The notes beneath the pieces are model-generated. The model ran no database searches. It worked only from the letters and a program-made list of their open reading frames with translations, and was not told the DNA's origin. 64,000 bases of DNA from Rhodosporidiobolus odoratus (taxonomy: Eukaryota; Basidiomycota; Microbotryomycetes; Sporidiobolales; Sporidiobolaceae): contig JAOANU010000005.1 in the NCBI GenBank assembly GCA_034387635.1, positions 992,001-1,056,000 on the forward strand, read 5' to 3'. A program made the translations under genes and the position numbers. Shown in pieces: positions 1-12,090 of the stretch. The stretch's first letter is position 1, and each line of letters opens with the position of its first letter.

Positions 1-845
1 AGCAGGCCAGAGGACCGCAGAGCCATAAAACAAGACCGCTGGAGGGGGTTCCCTCTGCCCTGGGTTACTTCCGATCACCTCGCAGAACCAATTCTGTGTC
101 ATGCAAGCGCAGAGCGGGTGGAGAGGGGACTACCAGACACTCCGAATCACCCTATGGCAAGGATGCACCACGAAGAAAAGCCTCGCGCACACCGAAGGGA
201 AAGGATGAAAGGCGTGCGGGTCATTGCTGAACTTTCCGCGACACGCCGATAACGCACAGCTACTCGTAGTTGCTCTGAGCTTTCCCTGCAGCGATGAAGC
301 CATAAAAGACGGAAAAGACCGACGCGTCAAGGCGAGCAAGAAAAGAAGGAGCCATTGGACACCCAAGTCCGTGATTAGACCGCAGGCTGCGCGCCTGAGA
401 CTCCCTGACGCGCCCTGTAGCCTTGAAGCTCGTCCTGAAGCCCAAGAAGGAAGAGGTCGACTAGGTACAGCTGACGTGGGCGATCTTCAGCCTTCAGCGC
501 TCGAGCAGAGAAACCGGAAACCGGTTGCCTGCCGCCAGTGGCCGGATCGAAGATGGTGCGCCAAAAGATTCCGAATAAGCCGCTGCGCCTTGCTCCACTG
601 GCCTTGCGCTTTGTCGTTAGCGGTCGAACGGCGATGGTTGATGCATCATGGAAGGGTGGACCGAGTGGTCGTGAACGAAGGCGGATCCGGGTAGCCCGTT
701 GTGCGCGAGTAGTATAACGTGACTGGCAAGCTACTTGGGCGCGTTCAGTGGATTGCCTAGTTGGTGCAGGAGTTCAAGATTGTTCAGTCCAAAAGTTTCC
801 CCCTTCTCATCAGTTTCATCTTCCAGCTACTCTCGCTCGCTTAGG
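1..845. other. Left edge: no supported gene; promoter/leader of importin gene
   Basis: No reading frame here has protein-like composition or recognisable homology. The frames at 224-694 (+) and 130-366 (-) are arginine- and serine-rich and overlap each other antisense. The last 100 bases are pyrimidine-rich and probably form the 5' leader of the importin gene starting at 846. Confidence 0.5.
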
Positions 846-3800
846 ATGGACCCAAACGCATTGTTCCAGGTGTTCAACGCCTCATTCGAAGCTGGTCAGC
901 TCGTTCTCACGCCCCGCTCATTGCGTACGAGACGGCTCACTGACCCTGTCTTGTTCAACAGATCCCAATGTCCGCATAGCTGCTGAACTCGAATTGAAAA
1001 AGGTCAGCATCCCTCACATGCTTCTACTCGAGGTGCCCTACCATGCTAACTCCGGCGCGTACACAGCTCGAACCGCTTGAAGGTTTTCTCGTTCACCTCC
1101 TTCAACTCGTCTCCCCTACCTCCACCTTTAATCCCACCGTCCGCCTCGCTGCCGCAATCTACTTCAAGAACCGCATCCGCTCCTCGTGGAAGGCCCCGCT
1201 TGCCCCCTCGGAACATGCTTCCGCCGCCTCCGTCGCGACCGCACAAAAATCCTCGACTTTCATCGCAATCCCCCTTTCCGACCGACAGAGCGTCAAGACC
1301 AACCTGTTGCCCCTCTACGCTGCGCTGGCAGAAGATGCAGAGAGCGCCCAGGTGAAGGAGCAGATCGCAGAAGCGCTGAGCAAGGTCGTTGAGTGCGATT
1401 TCCCGGAAAATTGGCCAGGACTGGTGGACGAGGTCAAGGTGTTGTTAGGTGGGAACGAGGGACAAGTTGAAGCAGGTCTGCGGGCGACTATGGAGGTCTT
1501 CAACTCGTTAAGGTATGCATTATCGTTTTCTATTTGCCCCCTTGTAGCTTGCTCACCTTGTTCTTTCGCAGATACGCTCACAAAGATGAAGATGGCACCA
1601 TCCTCCCCCCGCTTGTCGAACACCTCTTGCCCCTAATCCTCACTATCGGCCAGAATGTCCTTGCTTCGACTCCTACCACCCCCCTGTCCTACACCACTCA
1701 AGGCACTCTGCTTCGTCTCGTACTCAAGTCGTACAAGAACAGCATCATTCACACCCTTACTCCGGCTCATCAATGCCACACCGCTCTCGTACCCTGGGGA
1801 ACTCTCCTCCTCTCCGTCATTCAGCACCCTATCAATGCCAACTTCCTGCCTGAAGACCCGGAAGCTCGGGAGAAGCACCCCTGGGCGAAGAGCAAGAAGT
1901 GGGCCTGCTGGTCGCTCAACAAGCTCTTCACGCGCTATGGCAACCCGACCCAGCTGCCGAAGAACCTCGTCAGCAAGTATGGTCCCTTCGCAAACGGCTT
2001 TGTCGAGCAATTCGCACCGGAGATCCTCAAGGCGTACTTGGCATCTGTCGAGAAGATGGTGGCGCAGAACGAATGGTTCCCGAAGAAGAGCAAGTATCAC
2101 CTGCTATGCTTCTTTGAAGAGTGGTACGTAGGTCCTCTCTGATTGCCTGTGGTCCTGGTCTCACGTGATTCCCTACCGCAGCATCAACCCCAAATCGATG
2201 TTCACCCTGCTCAAGCCTCACATCCCGTCTCTCGTCGAGCATTTCCTCTTCCCCCTCATTTGCCTCACCGACGACGAGCTCGAGCTGTTTACGGACGACC
2301 CCAACGAGTTCGCTCGCCAGCATCTCGGAGGTCCGCACTACTTCTCAGGCTTCTCTGCACAGAACTCCGGCTGACAGCTTGTGCTGCCAATATAGACTTG
2401 ATCGCTGACTCATATGCCTCGCCGACCGCTTCTGCCCTGGCCTTCCTTACCACCCTCGTCGAGACCCGCGCCAAGTCGAGTCTCATGCAGCTCCTCCAGT
2501 TCGTGCAGCAGATCGTTGACAAGTACGTGAGATCTGATCCAGCAACTGGCTGTCATGTCGCTGAACCTTCAACTGCAGATACCCCGCTGAAACCACCCCT
2601 CGGCAAAAGGATGGCGCTCTACGCATGCTCGGCAGTCTCGCCCCGGTTGCTGTCAAGAGCGTGCGTCCCCCACAAATTCTTACCTCCCGAGTCCGAAGTG
2701 ACTCTTACGAGCTGAACATCGACGCGCCTACAGAAAAAGCTGGCTCCCCTCCTCGAAGCCTTCTTCATCCAGCACGTCGTGCCTGAGTTCAAGTCCCCGC
2801 ACGGTTTCCTCCGCTACCGCGCCTGTGACATCGTTGAAAAGTTCGAGAGCTATGACATGACCTGGGCTGCGCAGGATGTACGATTCTTTCCTCGCTCTCA
2901 CCTTCCGCATTTCCTGGCTGATTTCCCCCGATGTCGATCTGAAGGCCCTCGAAAACACCCTTTACTGCCTCATGAACTGCATCACCGATACCGAGCTGCC
3001 CGTACGCATTCAGGCCGCCATCGCCTTGCCGGAACTGGTGCGATACGAGAGCGTACGAGAGAAGATGCTGCCGAACCTCGGCCGGATCCTGCAGGGTGCG
3101 TAAATTCCTGCCTCGTACTGGACTCTCAATTGTGATTGACCCTACTTCGGACACTCGCAGAACTGCTCAAGCTCGCTTCCGAAGTCGACCTTGACGCCCT
3201 GACGAACACGACTCGAACAATGGTTACCGAGTTCTCCGAGGAAGTCATCCCCTTCGCCGTCGAACTCAGCCAATCTCTGGTACGCTTTCAAGCTTCTCTC
3301 GCCGAGCCGAGCCGGTGTTGACCCGCCTGCTTCGCAGGTTGAATCCTACCGTCGCCTCCTGCAAGAAACGCTCGAATCTCGGGACAAGGAGAACGAGCCA
3401 GGTTATGACGACGAGAAGACGCTTGTCATGATGAACGTCCTCAAGACGGTCGAGCAGCTCGTGGCATCGGTGCGGGAGAAACAGGAGTTGGTTGCCGAAA
3501 TCGAGAAGGCGATTGCGCCTTTGCTGGAAGCGACTATTCGGAACGGTGTCGTCGGTACGTGGTCATTCTTCCTGACTATGACACTTCTGCAAGTAAAGGC
3601 GTACATGAGATTTCTTCTGCAGAACTCTTCGACGAGTGCTTCGAGATCCTCGACTCGATGACCTTCTTCCAGAAGTCGATTTCGCCAGCGATGTGGGCTT
3701 GCTTCGAGGCGACTTACGTGTCGTTCAAGCAGGATGCCCCTGATTACTTGCACGGTCGGTTCTCCTTTCCCTTCTCTCGGAATGGCCAGCATGCTCACCC

Positions 3801-5063
3801 TGTTCCTCCGCTCTCGCTAGAAACCTACGGCTTCCTCGACAACGTCGTCTCCTTCGGCGCTGACCTCCTTTCGACCTCGACTGACTACCGCCGCTACGTT
3901 CTCGAGATCTTCGAGCTGGCCATGAGCAGCCGACTACTCGGAGCGGAAGACCGCATCATCGCTTGCAAGCTCGCCGAGGCGCTCCTTCTCCGCCTGCACG
4001 GACAGGTGGACGAAGCCATCCCTCTCGTTGTCGAACGGGCCATGGGCTTCGTATTGTCAAAGAACGAGGACGACGACTTTGTCGTTACCAAGACTCTCTT
4101 CCTCCACTCCCTCGAACTCGTCATCCTCGCCGTCTCGTACAACCCGCAACTCACCATCGCCATCCTCGACCGTCACGACTGGACCCAACAGTTCTTCGCG
4201 CAATGGTTCAAGAACCTCGGCCAGTACACGCGAGTGCACGATAAGAAAATCAGTCTCTGGGCGATCTGCGCCCTGTTTGACTGGCTCAATGGCGTTGGCG
4301 CGGGATCGCCACTGTCTGCGAACGCCGGACAGCTCGTCGCAGGAGCATTGAAGGTATTCGAAACGTATCCAAACGCGTTGGCGGTGCGGAAATCAGCCGA
4401 AGCGGAGCGAGATATGGACGATGATGAGGACGACGACGACATGGGAGACGATGAGGATGACTTGGATCTCGGTGACGATGGTGACTGTGCGGATCCCTCG
4501 TCCTCTCACCAGTGGCGAAGGACCCTGACCCGTTCTTTCCACAGTCGAGGAGAACGACATCCGGGACCGCCGAACAGACTACCTCGACCAGCTTGCCGAA
4601 GCAGAAGTGCGTCGCTTTCTCTGCAGACGTGCGAAATCCACGGACTGACTGTCGCTCGCCTGGCAATCTGCGAGCAGGCCGACCGCATCATCCGAGCACA
4701 GGAAGACTCGGATGCCGCCTCCGCCTGGAGCGACGAGATTCTCTGGGCCTCTCCGCTCGACCAATTCGACTCGTATCAACGGTTCTCCGGCTTGCTTGCC
4801 GGTACGTCATTCTTTCTTTCTCGCGATCCTCTCGCTCCTCAGGCTCTTTGCCACGCGACTTTGCTAACTAGACGTTTTCCTCAGGCCTGCAAACCGCCAA
4901 CCCCGCTCTGTACCAACAATCCCTGGCCGGTCTCGACGAGGCTCAACAAGGTATCCTCTCCGACGTTGCTGCGAAGGCGAACGAGGGAGGCGATGCTGTT
5001 GTTGCGGAGAAGGCCTGGGCAGCGTTGAAGGCGGAGGAAGGCGCGCTCGAGTCGAAGTCATGA
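846..5063 (+). CDS. Importin-7/8-type karyopherin beta (Nmd5/Sxm1 family)
   Basis: Nuclear transport receptor that would carry cargo through the pore under RanGTP control. The start MDPNALFQVFNASFEA followed, after an intron, by DPNVRIAAELELKK and then LEPLEGFLVHLL and VRLAAAIYFKNRI is the importin-beta N-terminal (Ran-binding) repeat. HEAT-like helices follow over about 1,050 residues, the usual length for importin 7/8 and yeast Nmd5/Sxm1. Near 4,415-4,485 lies the acidic loop typical of this subfamily (MDDDEDDDDMGDDEDD). About ten short introns are needed. The reading frame ends ALESKS then TGA at 5061-5063. Which of the importin-7/8 paralogues it is cannot be decided without alignment. Confidence 0.85.
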
Positions 5064-5380
5064 TGAGTCGGGAAAAGCGGGACGGACAACCGCACATTGC
5101 ACATAGCGTTCGTGGGGTAGCCGCAGTAGCTGGATAGATGAGATATGAGTCGTCATCGCAGCTGACGACGCCCTCCGTGACTGAAGGAGAGAACAGGCTA
5201 AGGAGAGGAAAGTGATCCTTTGCTATTATTGCGCTTCGTAAGGTTCCTTCGAGGGAAGCTACGCTACATGAGAGACAGAGAACGAGGGAGAGAAGCAAGG
5301 GGCTAGATACACTGTGAGAGGGGCAACAAAGGACGGAGATGGGACAGGAAGGGGAGGAACAAGCCAAAGGCCAAAGTCGC

Positions 5381-7163
5381 TTACGACGCCTGCCAAAGCG
5401 CGGGGCCGGCAACTGTGTGGTTACCAATCGCTGAGATGTTGTACACCGTGAGATACACATTCTCGTCTACCAGGGAGACAAAGGCCGAGTTGACAACCTG
5501 CTCGAGAAAATTTGGGGGCACATCAGTCAGGATCCACGGTCAGCGACGACGGAAAGGGTGACGCACTTGAGGCTGAGGGGCGTAGACAACACCAGTGGGG
5601 ATGTCGGCGTAAGCCTCCCAGACGCCCGACGAGTTCGAGACGTTGTAGATGGGCGAATAGGTAACGTTGAGCTGATCAATGAAGGCGAGGTACTTGGGCT
5701 CGCCAGCAACGGTAGAGGTTGTGTAGCTGCGCGAAAGCCGCGAGGTCAGCATGCGCGCCAGCAGGAAGGGAAGAGAGAGAACGTACAGGCCATCGTAGCC
5801 GACGGTCTTGCCCGGCTTGTCCCAGGTGAAGTGGATCGAGCCGTTACCGGAGGTAAGGGTGTAGTTGCTGTTGATGCCAGGGGTACCAGCGAGAGCGTAC
5901 GGTTCGTTGGTGATGTTGAGGTCGGGGTAGCGGGCCCACTCGATCCTCGGGTTGTTAGGCGGGCAACTCTTAATGTACTTGGAAAGCAGGGTCCAAGCAT
6001 AGGACTGGGGAATGCCGGTCTCGAACCTGTGTAGCAAGTTGATCAGTCAGAGATGGAAAGGAAGAGAGGGAGGCGTGAGGAACGCACCACTCGGGCATAG
6101 CGGGGAGACCCTGGAACTGACGGAACACCATCTGCTGACGAGCCTCAGTCGTGATCGACTGGAGCAGAATCTGGGCAGACGGGCGGCTGTCCAGCTGTCC
6201 GAGGAACCCGTATACGCCTGCAAGCAGCGGCGTACGGGGAGAAGAGAAAAGTGGAGTTGAGAAGGTCAGCAAAAGAGGGAGAGATTGGCTTTGAAGCGAA
6301 AGCGTACCGGCTTCACCCCAACGGGTGAGGAGCTGGTTGAAGAGGACGAACTCCTTGACGTTGTTGAAGGGGTACCTGTCGCCGATAGTGTTAAGGACTA
6401 CAAAACAGAAATGAGGGGAAGGGACACACTCGTAGACACATTGCTTAGCGGAGCGGTCGACTCCAAGGATGTTTGAGAGAGCGATAGCGTGACCAATCTC
6501 CTGGTCGGCCATGTGCTCGATAAGGAAGCGGTCGTCCGCAGATAAGCCGGCAGCTTCGAAGTCTTCTACCGAGAAACGGGCAAGGCCATGGTCTGCGGGA
6601 TCGAAGGAACGTCAGCTGGGCCTCTCCAATCCCATCGAAAGGATCAGGACGCGCGGAATACATCCAGCTCAATGAGTTCCTGGTTGAGGGCGAGGTTGAG
6701 CGACTCTGTCGGTAGAAGAAAAGGGTCAGCGAGCGGAAAGAAGAAGGGGAAAAAACAAGAACCCACGGAAGTCAAAGTTGGACTCGACAGTGTAGGTCGG
6801 CTTGCGGATCATGAGACCACCAGCAGGCTGGTACGGCCACGCGAAGGTAGTGTTGGTGCCGTTCTTGGTGGGGTTTCCAATGAAGATGCTGGCGCCGGGG
6901 TACGGCTCGGTTCCGTTGGTGTAGCCAGTCCAGTTGCCGGGGGTGACACCAAGAGGAATCGACTGCTCAACCGGCTGGTTCAGCGAGGTGCGGTTGGTCG
7001 TCTGCTGAGTGGGGGTGTAAATGATGTTGGAGGGATTGGAAGCGTCGGGGGTGGTGGCGTTGGGCGGAAGACCAGATCCTCCTCCCTGGCGGCGAAGGAG
7101 AAGGGGCGACGCGGAAGCGGAGCTGGCGAGCGCAACGTAAGCGGCGATGGAAGAGAACAGCAT
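5381..7163 (-). CDS. Rds1-like secreted ferritin-fold protein
   Basis: Predicted extracellular protein of the fungal Rds1 (stress-responsive) family with a ferritin-like helical domain; no enzymatic activity is established for the family. The start at 7163 gives a signal peptide (MLFSSIAAYVALASSASAS). It is followed by a region rich in N-glycosylation sequons (PPNATTP, NRTSLN, NWTGYTNGTEP, KNGTNTTF). The ferritin-like part contains SLNLALNQELIELD, FLIEHMADQEIGHAIALSNI and a later helical stretch. The C-terminus reads ENVYLTVYNISAIGN...ALWQAS. An upstream in-frame ATG at 7202 would add 13 residues ahead of the signal peptide and is less likely. About five short introns interrupt the gene. Confidence 0.75.
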
Positions 7164-7691
7164 CTTTGCTCGACTAGTCGTGAAGAGCAGAGTAAAAAGC
7201 AAAGAAAGCAGGAATGCGAGGGAAGCGATCAGCTGTTCACTGCTCGGTGATCGCTCAGATGTTCAGGGGCCTGACAGCTACGAGAGCATGCGAGCTTGAT
7301 GCGAGCGCTCTCCATCACGATCGGAAGAAGGCTCATGACGGCAAAACTCCTTCGGGAAGAGTTACGCCGCTCGGCACGGCACTATCTCCGATGAGGATTC
7401 GCTTGTCGGACATCGACCGTGTGCAGTCTGGTAGTCTGATTCGGGCATTGGCATGCTGCGAGGCTCTGCCGGCGAGTATAGCGAAGGAGAGCGATGCGAA
7501 GGGTGTCAGGCGAGGGCGGGGCGGCTCGCTAGGTGCGTTGTGGCGATATCGCTTGTCCGTTGATCGATGTTCGACACAGCCCGGCGAAGACCTCAAGCGG
7601 ACAAGCGGAAGTGTCGGGTTGAGGATGGGATCACGAGGGATTTGCCATCCCATTTCCGCTCCTGTACCGCTGGACAACCCGTGATCGGAGT
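7164..7691. promoter_or_regulatory. Divergent gap between Rds1-like gene and P-loop kinase
   Basis: The two flanking genes start on opposite sides, so this 528-bp gap should hold both promoters. The frames that cross it look like random GC-rich translations. No specific factor site was recognised. Confidence 0.4.
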
Positions 7692-8846
7692 ATGCAAGCC
7701 ACTGTTGGTGCTGTCGCAGACCGCGTCCTCGCTCTGTATAACAGGTGAGTCTCTTCGCTCCGCCTTCTCTCGAACGCAGGCCGCTCGCTTAGCTTACTGC
7801 TGCTCCTCTAGGCGCTGCTGGGACAGGAAGATTGGGTGCTGACGCCTCACGCGTTTCACGCTCGCAGTACGCCTCCAGATCGCCGTGTCCTCGTTGGCAT
7901 CGCAGGGTGCGTCACCTACCTCGTAGCCTCGTCGCCTCTTAGCCTCTTTCGGCATCCTGCACGGCTAATGTCCGACGCGCGTCTCTCCCTTGTTCTCTCG
8001 CTGACGAGTTCCGATTCGCGTTCACAGCGTGCCGGGCTCTGGCAAATCTACCCTGGCTTACCCGCTCGTGGACCGGCTGAATTTCCTGCTGAGCGGAAAA
8101 GTCGAACCCATGACTGCCATCGACAGCGATGGTGTGATTGCAGTTCCCGGCGGCCCGTCAGCAGCCCAGCAGATAGCTGTCGCTGTAGGCTTGGACGGCT
8201 GGCATCACACGAGAGAAGCGCTGAGCGGCTTTCCTGTATGTAGTCCACTACTGCCCCTGCTGCATCGCTTCGTCCACTTACGCATGCGGACCCAACAGGA
8301 TCCGGCGGAAGCCCAGAGGCGTAGAGGAGCTGCTTTCACCTTTGATGCGGCAGCTTATGTTGCTTTCGTCCGCTCCCTGCGCTGCCAACCTTTTCTCGAT
8401 ACGCTCCCTTTCCCCAACTTCGACCACGCGCTGAAGGACCCGACGCCTTCTCCTGTCCCCATTCTACCCACACATCGCATTGTGGTCATCGAGGGACTCT
8501 ATACATTGCTGGATGTTGCGCCTTGGACGGAAGCTGTTGAATTGCTGGACGAGCGGATCTGGGTTGAGGCGGACAGGAAGGTTGCGCGGCGGCGACTAGT
8601 CGCCAGACATCTGCAGACTGGGGTTGAGACAAAGCTAGGCGCGGCTGAGTCGCGAGGTAGGTACTTTCTCCTCTCGACTCTCCCTTGCCTGTCCTTTTCG
8701 CTGACTGCGCTGAACTCATAGTCGATCTATCGGACATGCGGAACGGCGAGTATATACGGGAACACCTGTTCAAACCCACTTTGCGTATCTCTAGTCAGGA
8801 GGACCCGAGCTTCGCGGCTGCTGCACAAGCCGTGCAAAGCAAATGA
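7692..8846 (+). CDS. Yfh7-like P-loop kinase (uridine kinase/PanK-like fold)
   Basis: Small-molecule kinase of the P-loop family that includes yeast Yfh7; the substrate is unknown. The first exon (MQATVGAVADRVLALYN) joins across an intron ending near 7867 to STPPDRRVLVGIAG, then GVPGSGKST (Walker A, about residues 31-39). It continues with LDGWHHTREAL, DPAEAQRRRGAAFTFD and HRIVVIEGLYTLLD. The C-terminal motif is DLSDMRNGEYIREH. These match, in order, the substrate and lid motifs of the Yfh7 group. The length is about 270 residues. An alternative acceptor at 7812 creates an early stop, which supports the longer first intron. The function is inferred from family only. Confidence 0.75.
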
Positions 8847-9082
8847 CTCCTTTGTCGAGACTCGTCGTTCCACACCCTTTCTGTGCCACAGCCTCGCCAG
8901 CATGCACGATCTTGAGAGTGATGTTTTCAGTTCGTGCTCTTCTTCCTGCTTGTCCGCTCACCCGTGCGCTTGCGGGACTACAACCACAAAAAGCGAGATT
9001 GAGAAGGTCAGGCTCAGCAACAGTTTGGGCACGCTGCTGACCGTTATTGCGGCTGTTACATGACAAGGTTCGCCACACATAC

Positions 9083-10096
9083 TCAGCCCATCCCAGACCT
9101 CCGACCATTGCTACTGACCCTCCCTTCATAGCGTTCCAGGCGCCGTTTCAACCCTTCCATTTCGCCCTTAAGTCGGCCCTTCTCTGCCTGCCATCGTTCT
9201 CGGTCCGTGCGCTTTTCCTCCAGCTCCAGCTGTTCGTCATACTCCGTAGTGCCAACTTCCAGAGCCGTAACGACTTTGACGAGACGCCAGAAGCGGAGGA
9301 GGATAACGAGCGAAGCGACCTTTCGCACCGGACCCTGTCAGGCAGACGATCCATGGTCAGCGATCGCGACGCGAGCGGCATCGTCAAAGCGGGGACATCG
9401 GAACGAAAGAAACGATAACGCAGCAAGCGGTCCTTCCGGCGCCGACGCACGGGGAATGACAAGTTGTGGAGCCAAAAAAAAAGACTAAGGCTTACCTGCA
9501 AGACCACCTCTAGCACAAAGGCTCCGAGGACCACGATTGCGTCAATACAATGAAGCCAGTGATCCTCGGAGCTGAAAAGATAGGCGAACCCGAACCCGAA
9601 AAGGTCGAGAGGAATTTCAACGACGAAAGCAGCTGGGGAGAGCAGGCTCAGTGAAGGTCAGGACGAGCTCACGTACTCATCGTGGAGGGCGCAGGCGAGG
9701 CAGTAACTGGACTCACTCGTAATGAACCTGGAGAGGAAGTCAAACATCTCGATGACAGGCGGAGGCTCGGGACAGCTGCCGCTGCACTGACAACTCCCGT
9801 CCTGCAAGAACTGATATGCAAGCTCTGATATGGTGAAAAGAAAGTCGAGTATCGAGAGAATGATAATGGCTAGCAACGAGGTAAAACTCCGTCAACGGGA
9901 AAAGAAGAAATCCGTTGGAGGAGGAGGGCGTACTCCAATGCGTTTCCTGCCTATCCAGCGCCCATGCCAGCTTCAGACGCGCCTGCTGTATTGAAGAGAG
10001 GGGCTTCGGACTGAGCGGCGGAGTTGGTTGCGGTGGTTTTGTCGCTTGATTCGAGGGAGGGAGCATAGGCGAGATGAGCAAAGGCCGCTGGTCCAT
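9083..10096 (-). CDS. Voltage-gated proton channel (Hv1/HVCN1-like)
   Basis: A single voltage-sensor domain without a pore domain, expected to conduct H+ across a membrane on depolarisation. Four exons (9934-10096, 9717-9869, 9496-9632, 9083-9334) sum to 705 nt, giving 234 residues. S1 is IIILSILDFLFTISELA, with Asp63 at the position of the Hv1 selectivity aspartate. S2 is TTAFVVEIPLDLFGFGFAYL with Glu111. S3 is HCIDAIVVLGAFVLEVV with Asp136 and Glu147. S4 is SLVILLRFWRLVKVV with charges R165, R168 and K171 at three-residue spacing. A charged coiled coil follows (EEKRTDRERWQAEKGRLK), as in dimeric Hv1. The N-terminus is proline-rich and a Cys-rich loop (CQCSGSC) lies between S1 and S2. A GTCAGT near the C-terminus could be a further donor, so the last 12 residues are less sure. 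Confidence 0.8.
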
Positions 10097-10407
10097 CGCT
10101 CGGCTGCAGGCTTGCTGTCGGCTCTATGCTGGATAGTCTGCGCAGCGGCCACCGCCTCTGGGGCCCGCTGAAGCAGTCAGATGTGAAGCAGAAAACCATC
10201 CGCGGAGGGGGCCCAGCATGGCGGTCGGAATAGCAATGCGCTGGCCGAAAATAGTACCTGATTTTTGGCTGATCGACGATTTGTATTCAGAATAGGTTTG
10301 AGCCGGAAGTTGATTACCGCCGTCTTCGTAATGGTTTGATTTCGCCCCCCTTCGCTCAAAGTTCGAAACTGCCCCACTTGTTCAAAACAGAAACAGCTGA
10401 GAGGAGC
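10097..10407. promoter_or_regulatory. Divergent promoter, proton channel / zinc finger-HIU hydrolase
   Basis: This 311-bp gap separates divergently transcribed start codons and should drive both. A TTG-initiated extension of the right-hand frame into this gap (10336) is not supported, because the first ATG is at 10408. No specific site was recognised. Confidence 0.4.
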
Positions 10408-12090
10408 ATGCAGAATCAGCTCAATTACTTCTACCAGCAAGCATCCAACCAGCATCCTATTCAGCAACCCCCTCATTCGCAACAGCAACCCCCACCCGCC
10501 CTCTTCCCGCCCAATCACTCGCCCTTCCAGTCTGCTCAAGATCTTCGCGTGGACAATGCATCAGGCCCTCCGCTCGCGGTGCCTGGACCCTCCGTCGGCG
10601 TAGGACTGCCTGATACGAGCCTTCAGGATTCGTTGGGCGGGGCTGGAGACGACGACGACGACGAAGTGTCCGACACGCTCTCTACGCCTGGACTGCAGGG
10701 CTACAAGAAGAAGGTGCGCTGCTCTCCTGCTGGCCCCACGCATCTCACGGCGGACGCTGCTGAAACCTCAACTCGATATCGCGCATTCTTACGTTTTCTT
10801 GCTGCCGTCTCCCGTTTCCCTTGTTAGGGTGGTCGCCCGAGGGATAGAGTCTGGTTGCTCTTCGAAGGTATGCTCGCGCCCATACGCAGAAATCTCGCGC
10901 GTGCTGACATATACATGTTCGCAGGCGATCGCGAAGTCGCGAGGTGCCGCTTCTGCCAGTGGAAAACCGACCACCCAAAGGCGTTCCGCATGCGCACCCA
11001 TGTGGCTGCTTGCGATCTCATCCCTCAAGATCAGAAAGATGAGCTGGCTCGTCACCACGAGAAGAAGGAGCAGCAGAGGCTCGTCAAGGCTGAACAAGCC
11101 GAGGCTGCGGCCGCAAAGTCACCAGCCGGGTCGTCCTCTGGTGCGAAGAAGGTGAAGCGCGATCACGATGGTAACATCATCCTTACTGCTGCCCCTGTCA
11201 AGTACGTCGGCTCTTCTTCTCTTTTCCGATGTCATGCGTCAATGTATGCGTATAGCGGAGAAGGCGGACGAACGGTCGCTGCTCTATCGCTCCTGAGTTG
11301 ACCTCTCCTTCTCCTTCCACTCGTCGAGAACAGGCCGAAGATGCCGCCTGCACCCGCGCCGCGCTCCCCAATCACCTGCCACGGTATGCCAGCACTCCCC
11401 TTCGGCCCCACTTTGCCATGTCGGGGATCCTCTCGCCAGCATCTGTTCGATTGGTGGAGTACTGTATCGCTTTCCTGACATGCGCTCTCTCCCCTGTCCG
11501 CGCACTGCAGTCCTCGACTCGACTTCCGGCAAGCCTGCTGCCGACATGCGTGTTCGCCTCGACAGGCTCAACACGACTGGCTTTGTTCTGCAAGCGCAAG
11601 GGTACAAATCTGTTCCTCCATCTCAAGTAATGTGGCATCCGGACGTCTGTGGGTGATGCGATGAGGCCGCCGGGACGAGCTGCGGTGTCGACGAGGAAGG
11701 CGGAAACTCGGTTTGCAGAGTCTTCTGATTTTTTTCTATCGCAGGGTGACGGATAGCGACGGACGCTGCAGTACCCTCCTGCCCGGAGGAACCAAGCTCG
11801 AGGTTGGCATCTTTAAGATCACCTTTTTCTCGGCGGCCTACTTTTCATCTCGCGGCATCCTCTCGTTTTATCCCTTCGTCGAGGTACGTTACTTTCTCTC
11901 GGTTATCGCTGCCTCGCTGACCTCCTCGTGCTTCCCTAGATCCCATTTGAGGTCAAGTCTACCGAGGAGCACTATCAGTGAGTTTATCGGCGATACCCAC
12001 TTCTTCTGCTATTGAATCCTCCTCCGCTTGCGCAGCATTCCCTGCCTATTAGCTCCGTACTCGTACACCACCTACCGTGGCAGTGCCTGA
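10408..12090 (+). CDS. BED-type zinc finger fused to 5-hydroxyisourate hydrolase
   Basis: The C-terminal part is a complete transthyretin-like 5-hydroxyisourate hydrolase, which hydrolyses the urate oxidase product to OHCU in purine breakdown. It shows CHVLDSTSGKPA, the Arg in RVRLDRL, TDSDGRC, FFSAAYF, EEHYHIPCLLAPYSYTTY and the terminal YRGS. The N-terminal part has a Gln/Pro-rich start, an Asp run and a BED-like finger (RDRVWLLFEG, CRFC, then HVAAC), ending in a Lys/Ala-rich linker. The parts are joined by an intron at 11202-11333 with donor GTACGT, a CTGAG/TTGAC branch region and acceptor ACAG. It leaves the frame open across AA|G. The hydrolase alone could start at ATG 11341. In that case the finger protein would end at TGA 11299-11301, leaving only 39 bp between genes. 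Further introns lie at 10714-10827, 11384-11510, 11602-11744, 11884-11939 and 11978-12035. Confidence 0.65.

Noticed and set aside
224..694. 156-codon frame near the left edge
   Set aside because: Random-looking composition and no similarity; overlaps antisense frames of equal quality.
7744..7812. Shorter first intron of the P-loop kinase using the acceptor CTCTAG
   Set aside because: Gives an in-frame stop soon after; the acceptor CTCGCAG near 7867 restores the frame into the Walker A motif.
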